DNA from: Dictyophora rubrovolvata
Taxonomy: Eukaryota; Basidiomycota; Agaricomycetes; Phallales; Phallaceae
Reading direction: 5' to 3'
Length of the DNA stretch: 64,000 bases
Assembly (NCBI GenBank): GCA_029959195.1
Contig: CP114123.1
Coordinates: 1-64,000, forward strand
A program made the translations under genes and the position numbers. Positions 12,301-24,611 of this stretch are shown in pieces (position 1 is the stretch's first letter; each line of letters starts with the position of its first letter). The notes beneath the pieces are model-generated. The model had not been told where the DNA came from and did no database searches. It was given only the letters and a program-made list of their open reading frames with translations.

Positions 12301-12650
12301 AGTTTGAAAGATGAAACACAGGTTGACAGATTTATATAATTTAAATTGAAATTCAGAGAAAGCCTGCAACATTGATATGATTGAAGGTGGTTCAATGTGG
12401 GGAAGGCAAGTTGTTATGACCATTGATGCAGACTCCAAAGAGATCAATTACCTAATTCACTCAGATACAACAAGTAGACTAGAGATTTAATATAAATAAT
12501 CCTCTACAGCATGGTAAGCTACTACTAAGGTAGGTATGCTATAATTAGTTAGGAACCATGGATGATAACACAATAACCATGTGAGAAAATCCATACCCTC
12601 ACTGAAGTCCAATGTCTGTCTTTCGACATGCTAATTCTGCAATCACAATT

Positions 12651-13393
12651 ACACAAGCTAGTGTCACCTACACCATGTGAAACGAGAAGATGACCGGAGA
12701 CACGGAGGAGGTGTGTAATTGCTCGATATAAAGAAATGGGGGGTTGGGTATGAGTCTTTTCCCGTTAATAGGCCAATCGATGCTTCGGTATACTGCAGCA
12801 ATAGGTCATCTTCCGCCCATTTTCTAGCATGATCACACTCACACTCCTTCGCTAGATCTATGCGATTATTGAGAGATAAATTTGCAACTCAAATACTAGA
12901 CTGTTATGAAGGTAGGATGAGAATGAGGAAAGAACAAGAGTAAGAACAAAATGCACGCATCAAGGTTCTCAACTGCAGTACCCGCAATATCACATTGTTG
13001 AAACGAATTCAAAGTGCGAATAAGATGCCTGCAAGCCGATTCGGCCCTCTACTAGCTGGGTAAAAAGCAATTGATACAGATTTGGCATCCGATGAAGTGC
13101 AACGCACAAGCTCCTTGTCTGTGGCTATTTGACTCATGTAATGCATGACATTTATGGAGTTTCTGTCGATTATCATAGCCTAGGCGTAGCGTAGTATTCG
13201 AAAAAAGCGAATTCGGACCTTGTCAGAATGCAATGTCACAGAGGCTGCGCTTCCCCATTTCCCATTACAATCTCGCTTTTGTGGGATAGTGCTTAGTCAA
13301 TTCACGCTTCAATGGATTTGCAATACCAAACATTTGTGATAATTCAACAAGGCATTATTTTTATCAGGAGATGTTAGTAACTATTACACTCTC
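12651..13393. other. Spacer with no supported gene
   Basis: No frame with an ATG and credible splicing was found. The right end abuts the 3' end of the minus-strand aspartic protease gene. Confidence 0.5.
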
Positions 13394-15453
13394 TCAGTTC
13401 ATCTCGGCGTATGTAAATTTTGTAGGGGCAATACCGACCTGCCGCTTTGATAGATCGTAAGTTGTATAGAAGCGTTCTCTAAAAAAGACGTCAAAATTTG
13501 AAAAGGTACCGACAATTCAAAAAAATACGCTCACAAAAAGGCATAACCATTAACAAATTGAACATCTGGAGCCCCATCGACCGCGGAACCGAGACTGGAA
13601 ACAATAAGGTAAATTTTGTCGTTGCTACCGCCAATAGCAGTATTGAGTGATCGAGGCCATATCTGAGCGTTTGGTGTGAATTCAAACTTTGTCTGATGGA
13701 ATGGCGTATGCTTTATATTAATTGTCACAAAAGTAGGAAATGCGAAGATGTGTACATTACTGATAATAAAGTGAAGACTCTTCAAACTTGGAAACTGGTC
13801 CTTCGGAATTTGTAGTAAACCGACTGTGGGATCCAAAGAAGCATTGGTTGATGCTACATAGTTGTCGAAAGCATCATCGTTTAAAAGCAACAAGGTAGTC
13901 CCAGTATCTAAGTAGCCTTAGTGATGTCAAGGGTGATGCAGACAAACCCACCACAGAATCCAGCGCCATTGGTTATAATTTCTCTTGATTCGCCGTATCT
14001 AAAAGTAAAAAGTGAATAAACGATGCAACTCGAAAGCTCAGAGCAGGGTACATCATGAAATACATTATGGATTGCCGTAAGCCCCAAAACCTGGACGCAG
14101 CACCTTCGGTGGGTATCGGTGTGTACGTAATGTTTGCTGAGAGTTGCTTAGGATCAATTCCTCCAAACGTAAGCTCGCCATTCGAATCGGACATCAAGTT
14201 TGTCGGGGAGAAATATACCGAAAAGCTATTGCGAGGAATAGATTCTACGAATCATTATCAGTAAAACTGCTTACAATTGTTGCCAGAACAATACTTTGGA
14301 CAAAAAGTTTCTGAAGAAAAGTCATTCTCCATGAAAGACAAAAGAACTAAATATAAATGACATGCCTCTACTATAGTAGGCACCAATCGTGAGGTGTCAG
14401 GAGACAGGGTACCAGCAGTCAAACCGACTGGACCTGTAGGAAATAGTTAGCGCAAAAGGAGACATATCTCAAGCCACGAAGAATATTACCCATCCCTAGT
14501 ATGCCGTCGATGTTGCCTGATTGAAAAATTCAGCACAATTCATACATAGGATAATAACTGACGACTTACCAAAACCATCGTACCTCGTAGCAACACCGAT
14601 GCTTTGGTTATGAATAAGGAGACTAGGACCTAACGCAACTTGATCTAAATCTAAATCGAATAATAAGAGTGTGAAAATATCAAACAAAAACATGCAAACA
14701 TTCAATGCCGCTCTGTTAAAAACGCATTCAGTAAAACAGTAAACTCAGTGGTGCACTGGCGCACTGTGACGCACAAAGTCGCCAGAACCATATACGACTG
14801 ACTAAATACCGAATGAGAATGATTGAATGACTCGTAATACAAGATGAAAACATACGACGTTATTCTTCGTCTGGTGCGATGTCGATGTCGGAACGTAAGC
14901 TTTATTGGCACCTACCCATGTATTAGAAGACCCGCTGCCATGGAGCTTCAATACACTCGTGTCGCGATGTTGTGAGAAAAAAAAAAGGGGGACGTAACGT
15001 ATCAACGAGAAGGTTATATTGCGTAGGAGGATTTCCAATAGCAACGGCGACAGTGTATTGAATCTTCTCCTGGTTTGCAACGAAATACGCAAAGCGATGA
15101 TAATAGATGCCAACTTACCGCGTTATTTGTCGCAGATACGCTTGAAGGATCCCCGCGTCGCGTCAAAGTAGAGCTAAACCCTTGCAATGGTGATCGCATC
15201 GCGTTTTGAAGGAGGGTGCGAACACGCGTACGGTCGCTCTGGATCGGAGGACAGGTGAGACTACAATTAAACCCGCATAACAAAGAAAAAAACAAACCTC
15301 GAGCAATGTTTTGGCATATTTCTTGTTAAAGTTGACAGAAAGAGGAAGCTTTATGAGGTTTTCATCGATCTTCACGGCACGCAGGTGATCATGAGCTCGA
15401 ACTGCCAGAAAAAAAGTGGCAAGGATAGAAACGACAAGGAAGCGGTAACTCAT
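13394..15453 (-). CDS. Secreted aspartic protease (family A1, polyporopepsin-like)
   Basis: Pepsin-type endopeptidase, expected to act outside the cell at acid pH. The ATG at 15453 gives a signal peptide (MSYRFLVVSILATFF, cut after AVRA) and a propeptide with Arg pairs. The first catalytic site is DTGSSNTWVG; an intron starting with GTTACGT splits the Thr codon of DTG. The second site is DTGTTLLLLN near 13900, also close to a splice junction. Family blocks follow in order: GELTFGGIDP, then WPRSLNTAIGG, then FVNGYAFL joined across an intron to ERFYTTYD and VGIA, ending in TGA at 13394. About nine or ten exons give close to 400 residues, normal for the family. Both catalytic Asp residues are kept. 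It is a paralogue of the protease at 38035-40004. Confidence 0.88.
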
Positions 15454-16616
15454 GGTAAAGCGTAGAAGGGGTAAGAGGGTATGGATCTTTTCAGTTTCTT
15501 TTTAAACCCAATTAAGTACTCAACAAACGAAGCTGCACTCATTCAATATGTGACGGAGAAGATTGAAGATAGAGAGTGGTAAACGTTTTACGCGAATTGA
15601 ACAAAGCATGTGCACGCGACTTACGTCAGCCTTCGCCGGTTTGCTTCACACCATGACCGCTTCGTCATGCTACATATATTTCGTTTGTCCAAGCTAAGGC
15701 AATTGCGGTCTGATATCAGTACGTCTGTCCATTTTTTTATTTCAAAGTGCCAACTCCAAGGTCTTAGCCCTGTTATCCACAGACTAGCCGGTCACGTCGA
15801 AACCAGACAAATGTAAATTAAAAAAAACTTCGGATTAATGACACTTACGATGTAAATATAACTCCTTTAAGTAAAACTTCCTCCTTCTCGGGTAGTGCTA
15901 GGTAGTGTCACGGACCAAAAGCAAGCGCCATCTTTCTTTATCGATGTCATGACAATATTGCCTTAGATTACCGGTGGTGGTCAGGATTCTGCATTAACGT
16001 GCAATTCCCCTTTAGAGGTTGACGATTAACGGGAGAGATGGAAACCGATACCTAATAATATGACCTCCCAGCTGCGGAAAGGTAGGAGGTTCCAGTAGAG
16101 TGGTCGAAGTGGCCAGTTTAATCACAATTTCTTCTTGCGAATATCACAAGGGTGGTATTATCAATTTTTCTTTTGAATATTGTAGTTCACAGACCGTTTA
16201 ACCACTACACAATAAGAAGTATTACTAGTAGGATAAAGACGCGTTAACAACTATGTTTTGTTTCGTCCTCGGATGAAAGACTGACTCAACCCCTCCAACC
16301 GTTCATAGTTCGTTAGATCAATTCAAACTTTAGTTTCTTTACTCAACTTCGAGGTATCGCTGTCCTGTTTTTCAGTCAAACCTCTTCAGCGAGCCATTAG
16401 AACAACGCGACGATGCGTAAAATGCCACGCCCCACCGCATCAACGGCACCGAGAACAACTCAGATCATTTATTTATATTCGAGAAGTACATCCGCGAGAA
16501 GAAAAGAAAGTTGATGAGAAGACTGATGAAAATTCAGAACTGATCATTAATTGATGAAAACGAGAGAAAAAAAAAACGAATCAGCTCCGAGGTATGGATT
16601 GTCAGTTCTTTGACTC
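15454..16616. other. Spacer between protease and LPMO genes
   Basis: Contains the promoter of the protease gene at its left end. No supported coding frame; the frame at 15610-15816 shows no splice or family support. Confidence 0.5.
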
Positions 16617-17800
16617 TCAAGACCAGACAGCCTTCAAAAAAGAAGTTTTCAGTAATAAGCGAAGAAAGGGTACTTGGCTGGAACTTACGGGTCCCGGTTG
16701 AGTGTAATTTGGTGGGATTGGGTAGTAAATGTCGATCAAAATTCCAGGCTCCTGAAATTAGTGATACGAGCTGAGTTGATCGACGTGTCAAAAAAAAAGA
16801 ACGATAAAAACGTACATATCCTGTATAAACGCCTGGAATACTGACAAGAGGACCTGGAGTCCCATCCCCTCCATTAGACACGTTGATTTGTCCACAACTA
16901 ATATAGAACTGAGCACCGCCGTAAGTTGACGCCACGTGCAGGGCGATAGCCTCCATGCGGACTAGATATCTGTGGAGTAGTTATTTGGGAATTCCAGCTT
17001 TACGCATGTGAGATTGAAAATAAAATGATGGCTCACTGTCCGGAAGGAAGAGCAGAGGGAAGAGTGAATGTGACGCCTGGAAGGTTTTGAGCGGGAAATG
17101 TGATTGAGTTGCCACCATTGGTGACGGCTGTGATTTCGTAAACCTATAGTTGAAATAAATATAAAATAAATTCTTATTTTGAAATACTTTGATATTGAAA
17201 AAGACAATGATACCTTGAACCAAACGGCACCGTCGCCAGCCCAATCAGTAACATTTCCGGGTGCCTTGGCCATGTAAACGTTAACAACCTGAAATAAGAA
17301 ATAACAAAGAGGCTATATTGTTCAGTTGTCCACATTAATTGAAATGGTAACGTACTCCTGGGTGATAAATTGTGAGATCACTCATGATGCCCAATTGCGA
17401 GCCGGCCTCAACATCGATAGTTTGAGCGACGGCATCGGTCTGGGAATCATAGCATCGTAAATCCGAGCTGGTAACATCCGTGACCTATATGAGTGATGAT
17501 GCGGCGCTTGAGATCGATTGTATTAAATAAATATAAGATTCAGTCTCACTGGAGCTTGGGAATCGTAATTATTGGTCTCACGAACATTGACCCAGGCTGG
17601 AGTCGTAACGCCATTGACGACGAGAGAAGGGAATGTGTCTTTTAAAAATAAAGTGATGGAGGTGGGTAGATCATGAGTCAAATTGAATCCAACTTCTTGT
17701 TGATAGATGAAAAGATGGAAGATGGGAACTCACAATGTGCGTTCGCCAGAGATAACAGCGAAGTTGCGGACAAAAGCGAAGAGACGAGTGTCAATTTCAT
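16617..17800 (-). CDS. AA9 lytic polysaccharide monooxygenase
   Basis: Secreted copper enzyme that oxidatively cuts cellulose or related glucans. The ATG at 17800 opens a signal peptide ([16 protein letters not shown]..) ending in ANA. The next residue is His, the expected N-terminal copper ligand; the mature protein begins [11 protein letters not shown]. Later blocks fit AA9: DLTIYHPG with the second His, [25 protein letters not shown], and [12 protein letters not shown] with the axial Tyr. The C-terminus passes through [13 protein letters not shown] and PGP to a tiny last exon coding AVWS. Eight or so exons give about 240 residues with no CBM1. The third ligand set looks complete. The activity on cellulose is inferred from the family. 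Confidence 0.92.
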
Positions 17801-17843
17801 GTTTGCGGTTTGTTGCAGGAGAAGAGGTGAGACGAGTTGAGAG

Positions 17844-17850
17844 ATTTATA
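17844..17850 (-). promoter_or_regulatory. TATA box of the AA9 gene
   Basis: Minus-strand TATAAAT lies 44-50 bases upstream of the ATG at 17800. Confidence 0.55.
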
Positions 17851-18212
17851 CCTCGCCATGGGGCCAATGCGTCGATTTGCGAGAAACCTCGGTGGGATTT
17901 TCATGGGTCAAGGCTCTGAAAAAGCTTGAAAGAGTTTAAACTCGACGCTCGATTCTGTTAATCCGCCATGAAACAGCCGACAATTTGGCAAAAAAGGAAC
18001 AGAGACGAGATTACATAGTGCCAAAAAGAGGGCCATCCGATTTATATATGTTATGCACACACAAGATGATCTCAATCGAGTTTTGCAGGGCGCTTCCGTT
18101 CCTGGTAACCCTGATGCGAATGAGCTGTGGCCGGGGTCCATCACCGGATAGTTCCCACCCACGCGAATCGCTATAAACCGCTCATCATTCCCAGCTTCCA
18201 TCTCGTTAAAAA

Positions 18213-18255
18213 CTCCTTCCGCTCCCTCCTCCCTTCCCTCCCTCCCTTCTTCCCC
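18213..18255 (+). promoter_or_regulatory. Pyrimidine-rich tract upstream of the 7-helix gene
   Basis: A nearly pure C/T run of about 40 bases ends some 40 bases before the ATG at 18296. CT-rich leaders are common near transcription starts of fungal genes. Confidence 0.5.
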
Positions 18256-18295
18256 ATATCGTAATCGACAGTCCTTCTGTAGTTCGTCTTCAACT

Positions 18296-19659
18296 ATGAA
18301 CTCAACGAACTCAACAGCACCGCCGGACTTCAATCCAGCTGACCTGTTGCCGCCGTACTTGAACCTTCCACCACATTTATCAGCGCACAAGTACTTTTTT
18401 GTATGCACACTCACGGTGGCCGCATGGGACACCCTTGTACTTAGTCCGAGAACATACCGTCTTTGGCGTGCCAAAGAACGACCGAGGCCTCTTTTATACT
18501 GGGCTTTCTTTATTATCCGAGTTTTAATGCCCATCGAGTTTACTATCGTCGGTACGTTTACAAATGACCCCTCGTTGTGTGTTTATGGTTAGCATGAGAA
18601 CATTGTTCATTCTTATCCTTTTGTAGCGGTCGCCTTCTTTGACATACACTGGACTAAGGAAATGTGCCAACATTTCTTCCTATTCGAGCCCATCTTGACC
18701 GCCATCCTTGTGTCCATATGTTCTGCAGTTCATCTCATTCGCATCCGTGCCATATACGACAAGAGCAATGAGGTCACTGCAACTCTCGGCATCCTTTTAA
18801 CTGTTCAAGTTGTATTGATGGCTATCGCATGCGGTTTCTTCCACGGTTAGTTAGCTCTCGATAATTAACTTCCGAACCCCCTTTCACCTGACTTTATTTT
18901 TTACCTTTTTCCGTAGTTGTCCCCGTCGATGATCCGTCTCAGGGATGTATCGCCGGTCCAAAACACAACTGGGTTGGCATTTACTGGGTGGGAACCACCC
19001 TCTTCTACACCACCTCCTTCGCCTTAGCTCTCGCCCGCTCTTTCCAATCCCGCGCCCAAAAACCTCTCGGTCTGTGGAAGCTGATGCTTCGCGATGGCCT
19101 GAATTTGTACGGCGCTATTTGGATCGTCAACATGGTCAACATGCTCTTCTGGTTTATTATTAAACCTACCGGACCCGGGGACACTATCCGCACTATCGTC
19201 ACTTCCATGGCCGCCGTCTTGACAATGACAATGACAATGAGAATCATTCTCTCTATCAGAGGAACTCTTGCTGATGGCGGTTCTTTCGCCGGATCCCCGT
19301 GAGTAATCTGCTCCATTCCAACCACGTTCGTTAAATCTAACTGCTCCATTCCCTCGTATAGATCCGCCCAGTCAGCTAGTGGCACCTCTCGTTCGCACAG
19401 TCAAGGGCGCAGTAACATCGCCAATACTGCCACCAATCAAAATCAGGTCTTTTCAATCAACCCCGCCAGTCAGGTCCGCCAGACGTACACTTTGGAAGAA
19501 ATGCGCTCCAAATCTCAATGGGAACAGGCCGACGATGGAGATGGCAAATCAAGTCTCACCGGTGCTCAAGCTATCATTGGTGATATCAAGCCTGAGACTG
19601 GCTTCGGACATGAGGATGGCGTAGGTGTCAAAGTAACTGTTGAGCGGGATTTCGAATAA
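18296..19659 (+). CDS. Seven-helix membrane protein, DUF6533 type
   Basis: Putative receptor-like membrane protein of a family expanded in mushrooms. The N-terminal region carries the DUF6533 pattern (AAWDTLVLSPRTYRLWR, then a helix near LLYWAFFIIRV). It is followed by helices around ILTAILVSICSAVHL, LGILLTVQVVLMAIA and YWVGTTLFYTTSFALA, and by another near YGAIWIVNMVNMLFW. The cytoplasmic tail is Ser/Gln-rich and acidic and ends at TAA 19657-19659. Three or four short introns keep the frame. The ligand is unknown. A relative lies at 55240-56703. Confidence 0.82.
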
Positions 19660-21411
19660 ATCTCAACCTCTTCCACCCGCCCAACGTCAACAACATTTAT
19701 GGGTGGTTTTTTTTTTCTTTCTTCTTCAATGTACTATTTCTCTACTTTTCTCTTTATTCTATATTTCACGCCGCACAAGTTTGACGCGGAGGGAGGAACA
19801 CACACCCTAGGCTTTAACCCTCGTAGTAGTAGTACCAGTATACACACATACAAATATCCCTGTAAAAGAAGGCCATGTCCTTATTCTATTTATGTGCCCA
19901 CAAGTATACACACTTTTTCCATATTTTCTTTGGTCTACTTGTCAAAGAAACTCGTGTGACCGGGGTCCCTCATAAAAGTGGATTGAATCATTTGCCAAAA
20001 CAAAAAGGCGCTCAAGTTTTGACATATTTGCCAGCACTGCACACAGTGCCCAGATGTCCATTTGCCATTTGCCATTGGAGGCTGTCCGCGTTTTTCTATA
20101 GGTTTCCAATGCGGTCCTCCATATTTTAGTCTGGCTGGTTGGTTGGTAGTCCGGCCGGTTCTCAAATCGCTGATTCTTGATTCAAAGTCTGATCTGAACA
20201 TTCAATGGCATATCAATCAATTGATTTTCGGATCTCAGGAGAACAACAATGGTCCAGTTTTCCCCCAAAGAGAACACAACCATTCTTGTTTTGTCTGTGC
20301 TCTGGTGCCATCCCTTTGGCCATCAATGGGCGTGATAACATGGCTTTTGCCATGTTAAATTTTTACAAGATCATTCCGAGCCCTTTCGCTTTTTCAATGT
20401 CCCCTTTTCCGGATTATTATTCTCATCACCGTTTCGATCAACAAACCAACCAATAGCTAAAGACCCGTCGTGTCGTAAATATTCAAATCAAAAGCTGATG
20501 CCTAGCTACGATCCGTGCGGCGGCATGGTCCATGTATGGTAAAGTACTCATAATATGAATGAGTTCTCCTTGTTCTTATCCGAGCTTTATTTCATTGCGC
20601 AGTTCGCCGAGAGATACTTCCAAGAAACCCTTTGGACGAGGTTGATATAATACTGAGAACAATTGTTTGACTGCGATAAAGACAACCAGTCCGGAAATCT
20701 ACACGATCTTCCCCTCCCTTTCCCACCATTATTGCTTGTTCACCGATCTCTTCAAAATTCGGCCAAATGCGCTGCAGCACGGAGCCATATGAACTTCTTC
20801 TACCTACTCGCTCCGAATTTCAAAATCTTGAAGTTCATGGTCGCTTATTCAAACAGTACTCTGTAGATCTGATCTGGATCGTGTTCGTCCGCCGATACCT
20901 AGATAACGGAAATGAGCTAGCCTTTATTGACTATCGTCTCACTTGTTCTAATAGGCCATTACGAATTGTGGTAATTGAGTTGTCATAAGAAGTGGTAATG
21001 AAAGTCTGGCTCCGAGCAGGAAGTCAGAAGGAAAGCTCATAGCTCATCTACAGCTTCTTTAACCTTAACCGAGACAGTCAGCTGTACAGCCTAATAAGTT
21101 GTACCCTGTAAAAAGAAAAAGAAGAAGTGCTTATCATTCATGATTTGTAAGTAAAGTCATTACACCTGTTTCTCTTTCATTATCATTCGCACCATTTATT
21201 GAGTCCGACCGATGTCATATGACTATGACTCCTTCATTTACTGCAGATCCCCGCTTCGGCGCCGTGTCGGCTTGAGGACTCGAACACAGGAGACTCGATA
21301 CAGATGAGAAAAAAGGTGTCTTCGAGACGAAAAAAATGTATATAAAGGAGGGCTGATTTTGTCTTACAGCACTGAACTCAACAAGCCAAGCTCAACGAAG
21401 TTTAAACCAAC
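19660..21411. other. Spacer with GMC promoter
   Basis: Several short overlapping frames on both strands (for example 20062-20358 and 20663-20866) show no splice or family support. The right end holds the promoter of the GMC gene. Confidence 0.5.
21339..21347 (+). promoter_or_regulatory. TATA box of the GMC gene
   Basis: TATATAAAG lies about 65-73 bases upstream of the ATG at 21412. Confidence 0.6.
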
Positions 21412-23452
21412 ATGGTACCTCCTACTTTCATCCAAACGCCGGCTCAAGAATATGACTTCATCGTCTGTGGAGGTAGAAATCGTCTCTTTATTTCGGGTTT
21501 CTTTCTGATTTTCTCTGTGCGTATATAGGCGGGACGGCTGGTAACACAGTCGCAGGCCGTTTGGCAGAATTGCCGAATGTTTCAGTGCTCGTCATTGAAG
21601 CTGGAAAATCGTATGTCATTTCCACAACCCCTTTTACAGATTCTTCATTCTCAAAACCGAACTTTAACAGTCCCTACGGCGTCAAAGCGATCTCTACCCC
21701 AGCTCTAGCAACATCCTTAGTCGAATCTGAGTATGACTGGCAATACCAGGCTACCTTAGTAGACCGACCCGACTTCAAACGTGTCGAGAATGCAGTAACG
21801 CGTGGAAAGGTATTAGGAGGTAGTAGTTCTTTGAATTATTACTCCTGGCATAGAGGTACCGCCGCTCAGTACAACGAATGGGAGCTTTATGGCGGGAAGA
21901 CCTGGAATTGGGAAGCTTGCAAGCCGTATTTTTCTAAGGTACTTATGACCTGACTCACTTTGTGTTTATCACCGCTAGTTACTAACATGACTCTCCCTTT
22001 CGTGCTTAGCCAACTACAATTAACACTACAATTAAGCCTTCCCTTCTTCCTATTACGCTCTCAAACGTAGGCTCCAACGGACCCATCAAACTTCGCATCG
22101 TCGATCCTACGCCAATGGGGGATTCCGTCGTCAAAGGCTGGATCAGTAAAGGTTATCCACTTGCCAACGACATTTTCAATGGCTTCGCTGTCGGTTTAAC
22201 CCACTTGGTTGCGAGTGTTGACGACGGTGTCAGATGGAGTAGTGTTACGTTTCTCGAGGACAAGCCTAACGTATCTGTTTTGGCTGAAACTAAGGTTGCG
22301 AAAATCGTTCTCGAGAAACATGGTGAAGAATATTCAGCTACCGGAGTTGAAATTGTTGGTGGTACATTCATCAAAGCTAGAAAAGAAGTGATTGTCTCCG
22401 GAGGTGTTTTTGAATCCCCACATCTCCTCATGCTTTCAGGTATTGGCCCCAAAGAGGAGCTCTCCGAACACGGAATTGATTGCAAGATCGATAGCCAGCA
22501 TGTCGGTAGGAACCTTCAAGAACACGTTATAATGCCTCAGGTTTTCAGGCTTAAAGAGGGAAGCACTTTCGATACCTGGCTCCGTCCTGGCCCTCAAAAT
22601 GACGCAGCAGTCAGAGAATATGAAGAATTCAAGACCGGTCCCCTTTCTAGCCCCATTCTCGAATTCTCGGCGTACATGCGCATTGATGAACGGCTTGCTT
22701 CGTGTCCTGCATATGTCAGAGCTAAAGAACAAAATGGCGGTAAAGATCCCCTGGGACCGAATGGTACCCCACACTTCGAGTTTGACTTCGTGGTATGTAA
22801 CACCCCTTTTAGTTAACCGAAAAAATAAAGCTTGACGACGCAACATTTTGTCAGCCCTGCTTCTTCAAATCATTCCAACCACACGTCCCTATCCCAACCT
22901 CAGGCGATTTTACTACAATAGTCACATCATTTATGCGTCCCATTTCTCGAGGTCGCGTAACACTCCGTTCCAGTGATCCAACTGTTCAACCTGAAATCAA
23001 CCTTAACTTCTTCGGTGAAGAAGCAGACTTGGAAGCAATGCGTGAAGCCGCTCGCTTCGTCCGGGATATTCTTACAACTGGCGAGGCTCTCAAGGACCTC
23101 GTCGTTGGTCCTTATCCGGACGATCTCGCTGATCTGGACGGTAGCAATGAGGCTGCCAATAAACTCGTGCTTAGACGATGTTCGACCGGGTACCATCCGT
23201 GCGGAACGTGCCGTATTGGCCGAGCATCGGGCGAATATGCTGGTGTCTTGGATGAGAATATGAAAGTACGGGGGACGACGAATTTGAGAGTTATTGACGC
23301 CAGTTCGATTCCTTTGATGCCCGACTGTAGAATTCAAGCTGGCGTTTATATGCTCGCGGAAAAAGTGAGTCTACCCAAGATGTACGTGAGATATGATGGC
23401 TAATTACGCAATTTAGGGGGCCGATATAATCAAACAAGCGTATTATGTCTAA
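21412..23452 (+). CDS. GMC family FAD oxidoreductase
   Basis: Flavoprotein of the glucose-methanol-choline family, which oxidises alcohols or sugars and often makes H2O2 in wood and litter fungi. The dinucleotide-binding motif GGGTAGNTVAGRLAE is split by intron 1 after the first Gly codons. GKVLGGSSSLNYYSWHRG is the GMC signature 1 region, and SGGVFESPHLLMLSGIGP is signature 2. The catalytic His lies in YHPCGTCRIG, and the second active-site region is DCRIQAGVYMLAEK. A last intron (GTGAGT..ATTTAG) joins AEK to GADIIKQAYYV and TAA at 23450-23452; reading through it would give a wrong C-terminus. No clear signal peptide, so probably intracellular. The substrate cannot be told from the sequence. 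Confidence 0.88.
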
Positions 23453-23578
23453 AAGGCATCTCAGTAATGCCTGGAAATTGAAGACAAACATGAAATTTTC
23501 TCTTAAATCTACCTGATCAAACATGTAAAACAGAAAGCTTTCTTGAAATTGACTTTTTATGTCATTGCCTGTTCTATC

Positions 23579-24558
23579 CTAGTCATATTGATTCATCAAA
23601 GCATTTGCTCTAACGTCTGTAGCAAAGTTACTGGGAATTCCTTTCACCCAATTAGGAACTTCGAAGGTCGACGTATGGCACCATGGTTTCAGAGTCAACT
23701 CTTTCTCAATAACGGCGCTGAAGCAAGTAGACCATCCTAGTCTTGGAAATTTAGCTATGGTTGCTTCGATGAGGGATTGTGAAACGAGGTTAGCGCGACT
23801 ATTACGGGTTTGAACATTAATGACTGAGAAGGAAAAGATCCCCAAACAAACTTACAGTCCAACATTGTCTTATCATTGTTTCATATAAATATTTCACGCA
23901 TTGATTGAAGTAGATAGACGTACCTAAAATCGTTGCAAGTTGAATGATTTGACCGATAGTAGTTATATTACCACCTTTGACGAAAATATCCTGATGTCTG
24001 ATGACAGCCTGAGAGAAAGGAATTCCATTGAGGTAAGCATATTAATTTTAAATCATACTTACCTCGCAAACGGCATCAGCTAGATCCTCTTCTCCCTCAT
24101 TCCTCAAAATGACCTCACGGGCAATTATACCGCCTTTGAACTCGAACGACATTTTCGTAGTCGAAAGATAGTCATCGGCTGTTCCAATATCGTGGAAAAG
24201 GCAAGTTAGATAGTATGCTTCATCATCATACTTCCATTGAGGAAAATGTTTGCGGACAATTGCAGTCCCTTTGAGCGGAATCAGATCATCCAGTCATTAA
24301 AGGGTATATCATCGTACCGTAAATATATACTCTCTGACTATGATTGAACGTCTGATCGTTGAGCTTTTCCTTAACGAAAGCCTTGCTCCTCCTAACCAAC
24401 TCAGTATCCGGAAAGGCTAGCTCCGCGGAGTCTAGGGAATAGTCCGCTTTCTGAGGAACGAGCCCAGTAGCAGTAGGATGCTCGCGGAAAAGAACGTCAG
24501 GATCGCGAGGAACAGGTGTATACCCGTATTTGACTACGTTGGCATCGCTGGAAGACAT
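23579..24558 (-). CDS. Cyanamide hydratase-like HD domain protein
   Basis: HD-superfamily metalloprotein close to fungal cyanamide hydratase, which turns cyanamide into urea. The ATG at 24558 begins MSSSDANVVKYGY. The metal-binding His of NHSQRVYIYG, the HD pair in CLFHDIGT and a later His in IRHQDIF are present. ILDNVG, FPRLGW and IEKELTLKPW follow the family order. One exon of only 13 bases (ACAATGTTGGACT, about 23861-23873) supplies DNVG between two introns. About 245 residues, usual for the family. It is convergent with the GMC gene, with 126 bases between stop codons. The true substrate could be another nitrile-like compound. Confidence 0.82.
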
Positions 24559-24604
24559 GGTGTTGGAAATTGCGTGGAAGTCGGGCTGAGGAGAATGTGT
24601 GAGA

Positions 24605-24611
24605 ATTTATA
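24605..24611 (-). promoter_or_regulatory. TATA box of the HD protein gene
   Basis: Minus-strand TATAAAT lies 47-53 bases upstream of the ATG at 24558. Confidence 0.55.

Larger units (their letters stand above)
8940..12650. mobile_element. AT-rich gene-poor block with likely remains of an LTR-type element
   Basis: No intact gene is seen across about 3.7 kb. The left part (about 8970-9420) looks like a regulatory LTR: perfect hairpins, a repeated short motif, a TATA-like sequence near 9366-9373 and an AATAAA signal near 9388. A short minus-strand coding-like stretch rich in Asp/Ser occurs near 10130-10290, and other frames are short. The call rests on composition and layout only. It appears broken and old. 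I could not define terminal repeats, the target duplication or the exact family. Confidence 0.3.

Noticed and set aside
19005-19385. 126-codon minus-strand frame
   Set aside because: It is the antisense shadow of the seven-helix gene, whose sense frame is supported by helices and introns.
22436-22846. 136-codon minus-strand frame
   Set aside because: Antisense shadow of the GMC oxidoreductase.
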